DNA of 64,000 bases. It comes from Deroplatys truncata (lineage: Eukaryota; Arthropoda; Insecta; Mantodea; Mantidae). Shown here piece by piece: positions 1 through 12,062 of this stretch. Where the stretch lies: contig CM060977.1 of assembly GCA_030765065.1 (NCBI GenBank), positions 133,180,295 to 133,244,294 on the forward strand. Direction: 5' to 3'. The notes beneath the pieces were generated by a model. The model searched no databases. It was not told where the DNA came from and saw only the letters and a list, made by a program, of their open reading frames with translations. How positions within the stretch are numbered: the first letter of the stretch is position 1; every line of letters starts with the position of its first letter. The translations under genes and the position numbers were made by a program.

Positions 1-241
1 AAACTAATTACAGAGCTATTTGAGAAGTAGATAATACATTCAACTCCTCTTGCCCAGGGATGTTTAGAATATCATGCTATAGGAGAGATTACTGTTCCTA
101 CTTCTCTGGTCTGAGCACTGCATTTATAATCAGGTTTGAAACTAGGGATGACGATTTGCATTGAAAGTTAATTTTCTTTATAGACATCTGAATAGTGATT
201 TGTTACATATTTAACACAACCAAGTAATTTTCTTGTTCCAG

Positions 242-424
242 AAAATTGGTGATCAATGGATTGCTCATCTGGAACAGCTGCAGAAGCTTAAAACACTTGC
301 TAAAGATCCCAATTTCCAGAGATCAGTCATGAAGGTGAAACAAGAGAACAAATTAAAACTGGCACAATGCCTTCAGAAGGAATATGGAGTGAAAGTTAAT
401 CCAGCTTCAATGTTTGACATTCAG
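242..424 (+). CDS. GlyP: Glycogen phosphorylase, internal exon (first of five seen)
   Basis: This exon encodes 61 residues of glycogen phosphorylase, the PLP enzyme that releases glucose-1-phosphate from glycogen in the cytosol. Its residues begin [13 protein letters not shown] and end NPASMFDIQ. The stretch [11 protein letters not shown] followed by EYGVKVNP matches the segment just upstream of the active-site lysines in animal phosphorylases. The acceptor is TTCTTGTTCCAG and the donor is CAG/GTAAGA, both phase 0. The gene enters from beyond the left edge, so its promoter and roughly the first 60% of the usual ~840-residue protein are outside the window. The family assignment is firm; the symbol follows the insect orthologue name. 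Confidence 0.95.
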
Positions 425-1796
425 GTAAGAACAAAGGACATTTATGGCAATCTAGTTAGCAAACATACAAAAGTAGTGATGTGGCCTAAAAGTGATTGTC
501 AGGATGATTATCTAGAAAAATGAGGGTGGGTGTTGAATCTTCATATGATCACATGAAGCAAAAATACAAATATTTAACAGAATACATACATATGCACATG
601 CACACTAAGGACATTTAAAAGTACGTTCAGATTTTAAAAGCACTTACATATGAAGAATCAGTTCATCAGATGAATGAACAGCAATTTCATAATTTACACA
701 CACTCTTCTTTTGTTTATATTTTGGAACTCATTGACAACACATCGCTTTGTTATTGCTTGACTTAGGAATGTAATTTCTGCATTTATACCATGAAACACT
801 GTTATTTCTGCCTAATGCAGAGATAGTTCAACACCATCTGCATAGAGCTTTTGTGTGATTTGAAGCAATATGGTTTTAATTCACTCACATTCATATTTGT
901 GGGTACCTACTTTCTGTAGATCTTCAGAAGTTTCATCATCATCATTGTTAATACTATTATTGTTAGGTATTGTTGTTATTATGGTTTTTCTTGGAGGTTA
1001 TACACAGTAGTTAATTACTATTAGAGGTTGGTGCATTAGAATTCCAAGAAAAAATATACATACATAAATTGAAGCTATTTAAGGGAGCATAAACACTTGC
1101 GTACAGGAAATAAGCTTTGAAGATTTGTCTTTCAGATAAAAAGTGGAGATTGTAGTTGTTTTCAATGAGGCCTTAGCTTTACAGTCTTTCATTATACTTT
1201 GCTTTGTTTAAGTATCCAAGTCATCCAGCATGAAATACTTTGAACCCATTATGCTTGTTTTAGATGGTTTAAAGTTCTATCTATCAGTTTTTGTTTTCCA
1301 AGATTTGACTCAATTAGGGAACCAATGAAAACATATTTTTGGTTTTCTGGAGTAGAATTACAACCAAACACAACAATGAGGCTTCCTGCAACAATCATTG
1401 CTATATACATACTACTGCTTGATGAAAAATGAGTAATCCCTGTATAAGAAGTGGCATCACAACATTCAACACAGCCATGCCATGTATTTTGAGAATACAT
1501 ACTCGGATTTTATACAGAAGATGCTGTTGTATTTATGAATTATTATTTTGAAGCTGTTGATAGTGAAGGTATTACATAATTAGTTCATACCTGCTCCTAG
1601 AGAGCTGTTATATTTCTTTGATGAAGTCTTTTGTTTTCAAGGTAAAGGAGGTTAATTGGCCTCCGTCGTGGTATGAGGAGTGAATCTGTTGCATCATAAT
1701 CCTCTTTATTGGTGGCACCACAAGAGGCCTGCTGCGCACATGGCATTGACTATGTTTCATCATTATACCGAGTTATCTTTAACCATCCACCTAGTA

Positions 1797-2145
1797 AAAA
1801 TCTGATGTGCTACATTCATATGATGTTCTATACCCACTCCTTTATTTTTGTATAGTTTCTTCAAACTGTTCATACAAAAGTTTTCCATGTAAAGCATAAT
1901 TTGGATTGGAAGATTTTCTTGGAAATCTTCATGTCACATCTTTGGGAAATACTGAACTTAAATACAAATTTTGGTATTTATTTAACTTTTCCGTTTTGAG
2001 CTATGCTATTCACATACATGCATGCACGCATGCACACACAGTTTATCTAAAAAAAATTACTTTTTTTTATTCAGTGGTTTCAAAACATATATTTTCAGTG
2101 AAATCTTGGTATCAAATTTTTTGGTAGAATACAACCCTTCCTCTA
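1797..2145 (+). repeat. R repeat, internally deleted old copy
   Basis: It starts AAAAATCTGATGTGCTACAT like the full R copy at 23177, then jumps to the second half (the segment with TTCCATGTAAAG, the dinucleotide tract and TACAACCCTTCC). It is much more diverged than the other R copies and lacks the terminal GTAGTAGAGAAAG, so it is an old, broken copy. Confidence 0.75.
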
Positions 2146-2208
2146 CCCATGGAACAACAGGCTGCTTTGCCCTGTTTCATTATGCCACTACATAAGAGTA
2201 AAAGTGAA

Positions 2209-2308
2209 GTGAAGTGACAGTGAAAATTGAACCAAATCACATTAGTGAAGTGACAGAACTGAACTAAATCCCATTAGTAAAGTGATAATGAAAAGTGAAC
2301 AAAGTCAT
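2209..2308 (+). repeat. Short imperfect tandem repeat, ~40-bp unit
   Basis: Two to three imperfect copies of a unit containing AGTGAAGTGACAG followed by AAYTGAACYAAATC and CATTAGT. No function is suggested. Confidence 0.55.
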
Positions 2309-3075
2309 AATATGTATTGGCTAGACTGTGGTTTCTCAGGAATTGGTCGTTTGTTTTCTTCCTTGTGTCCATCTTTTCTTCTTCACATGTGAAGCGACCA
2401 TGAATGCAGATGCTTATTACCTCCGTTTAACGTGTCATATGATTTTACATCAGACAGCTCCATTAAGGAAAAACCTCTTTTATTTGTCCATGAAGCAAAA
2501 TAAGCAATCTGTAGTCAATGTGCAACACTTTTTAAGTTTTATTTATTACATATATTGGAACATTTGTATTATAAGCAATCTTTATTGTACATTATCCCAT
2601 TTTCAAGTTTCATATGTTTAACTAGATAATCATTGCATGAATCAGTTTGGGGACTTTAACATTAAAGCTATTTGATATTCATAATGGAGACAGAGTTAGA
2701 ATTCAAACCCAAACATAGTGTAAAAGGAAAATACATTACACTCACAGATGTTTTTCAAAAATACCTTAGTTTGCTGTACTACTTCCCTGCAATATAATTA
2801 GCAAGACCTTGCCTTCACTGAGAATGAATTTGCTTAGGTGAAATCAGAGCTGAATTGAAGTCTTTAATCACTTTTTTTTTACCTTCTATTGTTAGGTGAT
2901 AAAGTAATAGGAAATTTAATTTATATGAGGTAAAAACATTTCAAAGTAGAAAATGCTTCTTGATCTCATAGTGTAAGTTGTAAAAGCATAACACCATTAC
3001 ATGTTATTGTTTTAAATGAAAATGTTTCATATTGACCAATTAAATAAGGTTGTATTATTTTTTTTGTTTTTACAG

Positions 3076-3201
3076 GTTAAACGAATCCATGAATACAAGC
3101 GACAGTTACTAAACTGCTTGCATATTATTACAATCTATAATCGCATAAAACGCAATCCAACTGCAAATATTACTCCAAGAACCGTCATGATTGGTGGAAA
3201 G
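3076..3201 (+). CDS. GlyP: Glycogen phosphorylase exon carrying active-site basic residues
   Basis: This exon encodes 42 residues running [13 protein letters not shown] to [10 protein letters not shown]. In rabbit/human muscle numbering the VKRIHEYK motif holds Lys568, Arg569 and Lys574, which contact phosphate and the PLP phosphate; here they are codons 3079-3081, 3082-3084 and 3097-3099. The acceptor is TTTTTACAG and the donor AAG/GTAAGC, phase 0 on both sides, so the preceding exon's ...FDIQ joins directly to VKRIHEYK as in other animals. No oddities are seen. Confidence 0.96.
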
Positions 3202-3668
3202 GTAAGCTTCATATGGCATTACTGTACTTGTGATATAAAAGTTTATGGATTGTGCTGAGCTCAATTTTCTCCCTAAATATAACAAACTTTAGTTTTAATT
3301 TTCCGCCTATATAAATCTGAGTTGTGGCATAATCAATTGTATATTTATCAATAAAATCAAAATTTCTAATGAAAATACTGTATAAAAAGCTCAGTAAAGT
3401 AGGTTTACTCCATGCTCCTGACATAATGGAATTTAGAAGCGACTTTACATAATATTTGAACCATTTACAATTTCATTAGGAAGTAGCAAAATTCCTGCAC
3501 AATAGCTAACTTAAATGCATATCTGACTATCTCATTAATGAACAAAGCTGTGCATTTCCCACATTTTCTGAGATGGGTTCAAGTGGTAATTTTTCCTTTT
3601 TTAAGAGTGTAGTAGCAAATTTGCTATAAAATATTATGCTGTTAAGTTTTCTTAACACACCTTTTCTT

Positions 3669-3963
3669 TCATCATCCTCCATGGTCTAGGGGTACCATGC
3701 TAGCCTCTACTTTCTGAGGTGGTGGGTTCAACCCCAGCAGAGGGCGATAGATTTTTTGGGGGGGGCGTAAAAATCCTTAACATGACTTCCTCCAGAAGGG
3801 AAGTAAAGCCAGTGATCCCATGTCGTAGATTTGCAGCATGTAAAAGAACCACAAGCCTGATAAAGGCAAACCTCTGAGCAAGATTCCCAGTCTTTCACAC
3901 CAATATAGAATGGGATGCCAAGAACAATAGCGGTTACAGCGTCCATAAATTAATAAAAGAACG
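3669..3963 (+). repeat. tRNA-derived SINE, family A copy 1
   Basis: The head reads CATCCTCCATGGTCTAGGGG (A-box-like) and 40 bases on GGTGGGTTCAACCCC (B box GGTTCRANNCC), an internal pol III promoter. The body (AAAATCCTTAACATGACTTCC through CACACCAATATAGAATGGG, then GCGTCCATAAAT) is shared with copies at 9006 and 25619. It is flanked by CCTTTTCTT at 3660-3668 and 3964-3972, a plausible target duplication from LINE-driven insertion. Confidence 0.85.
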
Positions 3964-4677
3964 CCTTTTCTTCTTCGATATTCTCTTCAAAAGTATAATT
4001 TGTTAAAGGATTTCTGTAGTTTTAAAATGAACAGAAATATCAGTTTGATTCTTTTTCTAGTTTTATTTTCTCTTATGTTAATAACTATAAGCCAGAAAGA
4101 ATATCTGTCTCTCTCAACATAAATAATATGTTTAACAATACACATTCCTTCTGTATTTTTCAATGCAATCAGAACAATGTTTCCATGGTAACCAGTTTAC
4201 ATATACAAAAAATTGTAACCAAAAATTTTCCTATGTAACCTTTTTCAAATTGCTGAATAATCAGCAAAATATTTCAACTCTCTGGTTTTGCAACCCATTA
4301 GAACACTTGATTAAGTAAAGTAACTAAGTTTCTATATAGGGTGTTCTCAAAGCGAGACGAATATAATACATTATATTATACATCAAATTTCAATTGTATT
4401 GGCCATTTTAAAGTGTAAAGGCAACATACACATGCATATAAATAAAAATCGTAAGTGATATTTCACTTCAGAGTATCTTATTCTGCATGTTAATATCAGT
4501 TATTCATTCAAAATTGAAAACTACGAGACAAATGTTGGTTATTTATTGTACACAAGGATGGACTACTTGATAAAGAACAATTAGACTATTTTCCAAAATA
4601 CAAGCAATAAACGCTGAACAGAGATAATAAAGTAATTTAATGAAAATAGAAATCTGATTCAGACTTAAGGGATTAGG

Positions 4678-4752
4678 ATTAAGTCCATGGTTGGGATTTG
4701 AACCAACCTTGAACATTCAGTGCTGATATCTTTCCATCTGAGCTACTACGGC
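4678..4752 (-). repeat. tRNA-like SINE head or tRNA pseudogene
   Basis: On the - strand it reads TAGTAGCTCAGATGG (A box) and, after 30-odd bases, GGTTGGTTCAAATCCCAACC (B box with a T-stem that pairs). The acceptor stem does not close convincingly, so this is more likely a SINE head or pseudogene than a working tRNA. It differs from the other SINE families in the window. Confidence 0.6.
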
Positions 4753-4926
4753 TTTTCTTGCCATCAATGTAATGAACATCAGAATATAGTGTTCTGAAAT
4801 AATAATGCAAGTAGATAATGATCAAGCAATAAAATGACAAGATTAGACATTGTGTTAGATGCCTATGTATGAGTAATTGATGATGTGTTGTTTGCACTTG
4901 AAGTTAACTAGTTATGGTTTATTTAG

Positions 4927-5148
4927 GCAGCACCAGGTTATTTCATGGCGAAAAAGATCATCAAGCTGATTTGTGCAGTGGCCAATGTGGTGAATAATGA
5001 TCCCATTGTTGGAGATAAGCTGAAGGTGATCTTTCTGGAGAATTACAGAGTGACCTTGGCAGAGAGGATCATGCCTGCAGCAGATCTCAGTGAGCAAATT
5101 TCAACTGCTGGTACTGAGGCCTCTGGAACTGGCAATATGAAATTCCAG
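4927..5148 (+). CDS. GlyP: Glycogen phosphorylase exon with the PLP-binding lysine
   Basis: This exon encodes 74 residues beginning [15 protein letters not shown]. It ends [11 protein letters not shown], where the Lys (codon 5140-5142) is the PLP Schiff-base lysine (Lys680 in mammalian muscle numbering) and the Thr (5128-5130) corresponds to Thr676, which helps bind the cofactor phosphate. [18 protein letters not shown] lies in the phosphorylase C-terminal domain. Splice sites are TTTAG/GCA and CAG/GTATGC, phase 0. The catalytic signature is intact, which supports a working gene rather than a pseudogene. Confidence 0.97.
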
Positions 5149-5252
5149 GTATGCATCATAAAAATTATGTAGTTCATTAGAAATGCAAATAAGTATTCCT
5201 AATACTATAAAAATAACTTGAAACTACTTAAAAATTTGTATTTGGTAATAAC

Positions 5253-6676
5253 TAGGGCCTGGATTATTAGGTTTTAACCTATATTTTTCCTTGCTATTTA
5301 ATTAACACATTTCAAGATATATGTTCATTTCACACTGCCTGGAGCAGAGTATGCAAATTTCATTACACCTAAAAAAAACCTAAATAAGGGGTTGACACCT
5401 AAATAGCTGTTTTTTCCTTTTTCAAAATAAAGAATGTTATTTTTGGATTGAAACTCATTGTAAAATTATTTCCACCACTTATAGCCAGCAGATAGTTCAA
5501 GTTACCACCGTTAAACACAGCACATGTGATGTGGTGACATCTGGATGCAGCTGATAGAAGGTCAAGAGGAGTGTAACCTGTGTAACGAGATCACCTCTAA
5601 TTGTTCACGGAGAGTACTTTTCAAATGTAATTGTTGTATAGTGAAACAATACCTAAATCACATTTATTGAAAAAGGAATTGCTGCAGATCCAGACTTCAC
5701 TTTTGTTAATGACAGACACTGCTGCCTATATGCTGAAGGCCAGGTGGGGGGTTCACAGTCCTCCTACTGGACCATACTACATGTTACATGCTTGGCCCAC
5801 GGCCTGCACCTCCTTGTAGAGGAGATTAGAAGCCACTTTGATGACGCGTACAGGTGATATCTTCGGTCAAGAAGGTTTTCTTAAAAGCCCCAACACATAT
5901 ACAATTTTCAAAGTGAAAGTACCAGCAACTCCTCTTCCACCTGAGCCAATATTTACCCGCTGGAGAAATTGGCTGTCCGCTGCCATTTACTATGCTGAGC
6001 ACTTAAGACATTAAAAATATCATCAATGAATTAGATGAAACAGAAGATTCTTGCATTGCCAAGGCTAAGAAATCACTCGAGTGTCCCACCCTTGCCACTT
6101 CCCTTGCATATATGAAGACACATTTTTGTTTTATACCGGAAGCTATTCTCTGGTTGTAAAGTACAACTTTGCCACTGAAAAATGCTCTAGATATCAATGG
6201 CAATGTTTCCTGTAAAGGAACACCTGGACCAATGGGAGTTGCATGTTCTTCGATGTTGCAAAAGATTCAATGAAATCCTGGTTTTGAATATATGAAAATC
6301 ACCAATTCTGTATTGCAGGGAGTAAAGTATACAGGAAAACTACCACTAGAGCCTGCTGCACTGGCATCTATGTTCTACACTCCAATGATGTCATGTTCCG
6401 TTGAAAGAACCTTTTCTTCATACAAGAATGTGTTACATGATAATAGGAAATCGTTTATGCCAGAAAATCTGGGAATGTATGTAACTATCTACTGCAAGCC
6501 AAAAAATAAATCATACAACTAAGTACCAAAAAAGGAAAATTATTGTTACCTGTATGGATCCACGAAGCAAAACATAAAAAAACACTATTTTAATCAAGAA
6601 AAACCTAAAAAGCCCTATTTTAAGCATATAAGAAACCTAAAATGAAGGTTTATTCCACCTAAAAATCTGGGCCCTA
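5253..6676 (+). mobile_element. hAT DNA transposon relic with 8-bp target duplication
   Basis: The 1424-bp insertion is bounded by exact 8-bp duplications GTAATAAC (5245-5252 and 6677-6684), the hAT size. The ends are inverted: TAGGGCCTGGATTATTAGGT on the left mirrors the right end, which on the opposite strand reads TAGGGCCCAGATTTTTAGGT. Inside are transposase remnants. Around 5700 TDTAAYMLKA matches the hAT catalytic region, around 5940 PPEPIFTRW and AAIYYAEH follow it, and at 6292-6522 a frame contains CSVERTFSSYKNVLHDNR, the hAT C-terminal dimerisation motif. The gene is interrupted by several stops and frame changes and its N-terminal part is missing, so the copy cannot be autonomous. 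Confidence 0.9.
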
Positions 6677-9005
6677 GTAATAACTGAGCAACTATTGTTC
6701 ATATTTTGTCATTACCTTTCCCTCAAACTTAAGCTGACTTCCCTAAGCACCAGCAGTTGTTTTTCATTAGACATAATCTGTACTTCTCTCTCGCAAAACG
6801 TCTGCTTTAATATCATTAAATTTGTGACATGAAAGTTCAGATATTTAACTGTGGGTATTAGAAGTTTGCCTCTTTCTGCAAACTAAATATTCCCCATAAT
6901 TTAAAATATACTTAGGTACATGTGCTATAGAGACATTGCATATTCAACCATTTTACAAATACGGATATATAGAATTCTCAGTCAGCTGAAATAACTTACA
7001 AGTAATTTTCCACTTCCCATGAATAGCATCTGGTATTTTTAGGAATTTGAAACAAATCTACTTTTTTATTTGATTCTACAAGATAGTGCCGCTAGAAAGG
7101 TAATCAATATTTGTGGAGTGTTTTACAACTGTGTTAATAGTTTGTGCGCTCCTTTGCAAATCAGACAAGTTATTTCAAATTTAAAATTTATCCACATAAT
7201 TTCAAACTTAAAGAACACTGTAACATTGAAGCCTGTAATAATTTAGTAATATTTGAGTCATTTTGCGACACAATACTTCACTTACACATACTAAAATTCA
7301 GACATGTTTTGAAACACATTGCTTTCATCTCCAGCTGAAGGTCGACTGATGTAGATTTGGAAGCATATCACGTCTCAAGCTTAAAAGGCAGTACAGGTTA
7401 AATGGTGTGCACTGTTGCAACCTGTACCATATGTCACTCACAACTTTGACACTTAGCTACAATCTGTCTGCCAATCTGTTATCTTGTGAATGATACATCA
7501 CCAAATAGCTGCGCCACTATTTAAGGCTATTGTAAGAATTTAATTTTCACCTGCACTATATCTCTCCTCTTTTTAGTACTTCGAAATAAGATTTTACAGG
7601 CATAAAAATATTTATTATAGAAATATGGAGATATAAAATAATAAAAGGTATAATTTGGTAGGGTATTATCACTGTTTACCCTTGACAAAGTTGCAATCAG
7701 TGCAGATAAAAATTTTTCAAATGCAAAGAATGAACTGTGTACCTCACTCCGCTTTGCTTTATACCATCATATTGTGTTAACCTAGGTGTTTTTGTTTTCC
7801 CCATCCTATTTTCTTTCTTTTTTGATGGCATCTTTAAAAGTCATTTCATTCGTTACTTTTTTATCCTATACACTACTGTTTCTGAACACCCGCCTTAGCT
7901 GTTTCTTTTACTGTCTTACTAACACTCATTTTACTTGAATAATCTCTCACATTCGTTATTAATTTGGGATTCTATTTAGCTTATCAATATTTTGACTCTT
8001 CCTAGCTCCTTCCTCCATAACTATAAATATTTATGTAAAATGTTGAATAAATAACTTTAAAAACATGTACAGAGTATAAATGTACACACTTCCTTACAAT
8101 TGATGTTAAGCTTTACTGCCTTCTGCCTCATGCCTGGCACTTGTTGGTTGAATAGATGGATGGCTTTTGTTTGTCATACACAATGAATGCAAGAACTTAC
8201 AGGGTTTTTGGCTTCTTTTAAAAAACCCTCATCAACATTTTCTCTCACTTGGTCCCCCAATAACAAATCAAAGTATTTAATTTAAAAAATTATAATGCTC
8301 ACCTTATTAAAGCTGAACAATCAAACTTGGCAGGTATCAGCGCTCTAGTTTACTCTAAGAAAAAATATTGTTATGTTCTACTCTTTAGTTTAAAAGTTAC
8401 TGTATGATAAGCATAGACAGCAAATATCAGATTTTTACTGAAAAACTTGTTTTCTTTAGAAATCTGTCCCCACAGAAATCTATAAAGGCTTTAAAAATGA
8501 TATAATCTGATAGAAAAAAACATTCTACTAGGATAATGTGTTCAAAACTGAAATTTATAACAATTGAATATTTACATTATATTGTAATGAACTTGGTGAC
8601 AGCATGCAAGTAGAAAAGAATGAAGATAATGGCAACTTGCATGTGTTAGATAGAGGCAGAGATATCCCATTTACTTCCATACTGTCTTTTAAGGTTGAGA
8701 CAAGCTATAAGTGTGAAAAGTGTGTGCTGGAGTCAGCATGGGTATGATGAATCTGCTGAATCTATCCATTAGCAGGATTTAAAAGTTCATAATTTGATAT
8801 CTGTTTTTGCTGATAAAGATTTTCTTCCAGTGGAAGTTGTAATGGATAGCTGGCATGGTTTACTAGGGTAGCTTGTTATCTGTTTTGTAATTGAAGTCCC
8901 AGAAGTGTATACAATGGCAGATTTATATTGCAGATTTTTAGATTCCTTTTAGTTTTAGCTATATATACTTGATTTTTTTGCAACTTTGTGGTATCAGTTC
9001 TCATG

Positions 9006-9288
9006 GGGTCATCTTCCATGGTGTAGTGGTTACCATGCTAACCTCTAGTTCCTGAGGTCACAGTTCAAACCTTGCAGAGGGTGGTGGATTTTTTTTAGGT
9101 GTAAAAATCCTTAGCATGGCTTCCTTTGGAAGGGAAGTAAAGCCGGTGGTCCCATGTCATAGATTTACGGCACGTAAAAGAACCTCAAGCCTGATAAAGA
9201 GATCTCTGAGCAAAATTACTGGTCTTTCACACCCAATATAGAATGAACCACAGCAGTTAAAGAGCGTCCAAAAAAAAAAAAATTAAAA
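9006..9288 (+). repeat. tRNA-derived SINE, family A copy 2
   Basis: Same family as 3669-3963. The A-box region is TGGTGTAGTGGTTACCATGC and the B-box region is CAGTTCAAACC. It ends with AGAGCGTCC and an A-rich tail, and is flanked by a perfect 10-bp duplication AGTTCTCATG (8996-9005 and 9289-9298). That duplication plus the A tail is typical of LINE-mediated SINE insertion, and this is the clearest-bounded of the three copies. Confidence 0.9.
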
Positions 9289-9573
9289 AGTTCTCATGCT
9301 GGTGCTTTTATAGGTTCTTTAGATTGTGCTTATTCTGAGAGCTACAATAATGATATGTTTTTTTAAAATGTTTTTGAAATTTATGTTGCCATGGTTGGTG
9401 TAGTTTATTTCTTTTAGTCTTTTATACATTTTTATCAATTATTTGTTAAAGGAAATCGTCATAGAGTGCCTGTGTTGATAATATGTTGGTTTCTTTGTTG
9501 TATTTTTTTTTAACCCATTGGGATCATTATCAGCACAAGATATAGTTATATAAAATGGGAAGAAAAGAAATTA

Positions 9574-11198
9574 CAGTAGACCCTTGCTAATTCAAAATCA
9601 AATAAACCCGGTTAATCCGTAGTAGCTGCTCGGTCCCTGTCAAATTACATGGAAAAATCTACCGCTTAAACTGAATTTCAGATAATTCGTACTAAAAACT
9701 AAAATTTGGTCCCCTCATTACATATTCCATATGTTATTCTTTGTTTAAACCGAATATGTATGTTGTGCGTGCACTACGATATTTTCCATTATGCATTTCA
9801 CATAATTTTTCTCAATTTTCTTTTTCACTGTCCGGCCCCATGCTTCAAAAGAAGGCTGCTTTGTTGTAATTCAGATGGTTCTGAGAAGTTCAAACCATTA
9901 ATGATTGGAAAATACAAAAATCCATGTTGTTTTAAAAAGGTCAACGTATTCAATCTGCCAAGTCAGTACAAGAATAACAATAAAGCTTGAATCTCTTGAA
10001 TATTCAGCAACAAATGGCTGCGAGAAAAAGGAACATTTGCTAACTTTGGACCACTGCTCGGGACATCATTTCGATGTCCTGGAACTTCCGAACATAGAAG
10101 TTGTCTTCTTACTAGCTAACACCATGAGCCGTCTGCAACCATTGGATCAAGGAATAATCACCTCAATGAAGCGTAATTACAGACACTGATTGGTTAAGGC
10201 TGCCATCAGTGCAATAGAACTACAAGAAACAGTTCCACATTGGAAAGTACTGCAAGCTATCTGCAACATATCTGCTGCTTGGGATGAAGTTACAACAGAC
10301 ACCATAATTAACTGTTTTAAGAAGGCATGGACAGCAACTGATAACGCTGCTCAAACTGAACAGGAAACCGATGATCCACATCTGAACTTATAATGGGGAT
10401 ACAATTGGAATTCTGATAATGTTCTTCTACATGCTTACACCCAGTTGGTGCCCTCTTGTACCGTCATTATGGAAGAATGGACATAAGTATACATCTGTGC
10501 TGCTGAAAAACCAGTCATTTGCTGATGATGCAGAAGAGAATGATAATTCTTTACTGTCATCTTCTGAGGAGGAACATGAAGATACGACCCCGCGACCCTG
10601 CGCTGAAGTTACAATTGCAATTTCTGTTCTGGAGAGATTTGCTGCCACTTCTGATGTCTCCATGGTATTTCAGGCTGCCCTGGATGAGGTATCTTCAGAG
10701 TGTGCTATAATATTACGACCGACGGTCCGCCAACACAATTAATGCTTTATTCAAATTATAGAACTAAAATGTGTAATGGATAAGAGTTTTAACTAAAACA
10801 TTTGTTGCGATTAAAACTTGGTGTTAAAAGAACGGTATATTTAAAGAGTTTCTTAAAGTTATTGTTTGTTTATTATATGACTCACTAATTCAATGAGTAC
10901 AATATTGTTCCAAATAGTACTGTGTTAAAAGAAAATTATGACAAGCATTTGACAGTATACTTTCTCAACTAAACAAATGCCACATATACCTTGTACAATA
11001 GTTATTTTTACTTTTTCTTCAAAGTGGAACACCCTCATTCGTTGGTATGCATAACAAGAGAGAAAGTGAACTCAAGTCGTATTTTACCATTTCAGATAAC
11101 ATGGGACTATTCTTATAAAACCTCATTAATTCAAACTTCATTAAACCGAATTGGCTATTTTTTGATCCCTTGGAATTCGGTTAAACGAGGGTCTACTG
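9574..11198 (+). mobile_element. pogo/Tigger-type DNA transposon relic
   Basis: The terminal inverted repeats CAGTAGACCCTTGCTAATTC (left) and, read from the right end, CAGTAGACCCTCGTTTAACC are flanked by TA duplications (9572-9573, 11199-11200), as in Tc1/mariner-class pogo elements. The coding remnant on + includes a piece with LCCNSDGSEKFKPLMIGK (about 9860-9915), the DDE_1 region LTLDHCSGHH and SRLQPLDQGIITSMKRNYRH (about 10040-10188), a following frame at 10190-10393, and an acidic serine-rich tail near 10520-10590. The DNA-binding N-terminus and the first catalytic block are absent, and the remaining frame has stops and shifts, so it is dead. Confidence 0.9.
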
Positions 11199-12062
11199 TA
11201 TTATTATTGTTGTTGATGAAGTGATGGACCAAACTGTTGAAAATTGCATGCTGTTGAGGTTTAGAATTGTAGCTATTGCGTTTCTTTATGTGGCTATTAC
11301 TGTGTGTTGGTTTTCTGAAGATGCCAAAAGAGAGTTTGTTGTTGATTCTTCTGATGTTTGTCTAAAAATAAAAGGCAACCATTCTGTTCCATTTCTAGAT
11401 TAAAGTTTGTTCCGCCTGGTATATTTAGCAGTGTTAAGGAATCTTGCGCAAGTTTCCGAGTGCTATACAAAGACATCTGCATAACAGTACCAAGTCTTAA
11501 AAATGTTTGGAAAAGAGTTTGTTAATGGAAGGCTTTGAAACACACGTAACAACACATATATAAACAAGTAACTGAAACTTCACTCATGAAGCAGAAGCCA
11601 ATATTACCCTAGTAAAACATGTCAGCCATTCAATAGAACTAACCAACTGAGAGAAATTCATCACCAAATACAAACATCAATTTATGAATCTATTACATCT
11701 ATCTGCGAATGGACAGATGTAATAGACTCATCATGCCCACTTCCAACTCCAGCCTTATAAATGTCACTGTCTTCACACCTACTTCCGAATCCAGCTCTAC
11801 AGAGGCCATCAACACTAGACCTTTAGCTGAAGATGAAAGCAATGCCTTTCAAAACATTTACAAAAGTGTAAGTGAAGTATTGTGTTGCAAACTGGCTCAA
11901 GTATTACTGAATTATTCACATAAATTGACTCTTTTCCCACAACTTTATCTGTGCTTGAGAAAAAAACGCTTTATTCCTAAATATCTAAGAAGAGCACACA
12001 GCAGTTCACAGTGGCAGATGATGGTGTAAATGTATTTCCAAGCAGCTGTAGAGTACTATATA

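Larger units (their letters stand above)
425..3075 (+). other. GlyP: GlyP intron (2651 bp)
   Basis: AT-rich intron between phase-0 exons, with GTAAGA at the start and a T-rich tract plus TTTTTACAG at the end. It holds a degraded R repeat fragment (1797-2145) and a short GTGAAGTGA-type tandem repeat (about 2209-2308). I see nothing else recognisable; the short open frames in it have no coding character. Confidence 0.8.
3202..4926 (+). other. GlyP: GlyP intron (1725 bp)
   Basis: Donor GTAAGC, acceptor TTTATTTAG directly before GCA GCA CCA (Ala-Ala-Pro). It contains one SINE (3669-3963, + strand) and a tRNA-like SINE head on the - strand (4678-4752). The rest is AT-rich sequence with no recognisable content. 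Confidence 0.8.

Noticed and set aside
4678-4752. A functional tRNA gene on the - strand
   Set aside because: A and B boxes are present, but the acceptor stem does not pair convincingly. A SINE head or pseudogene fits better.
11221-12029. Frames between the pogo and Tc1-like relics as a gene
   Set aside because: Short, low-complexity translations without conserved motifs.
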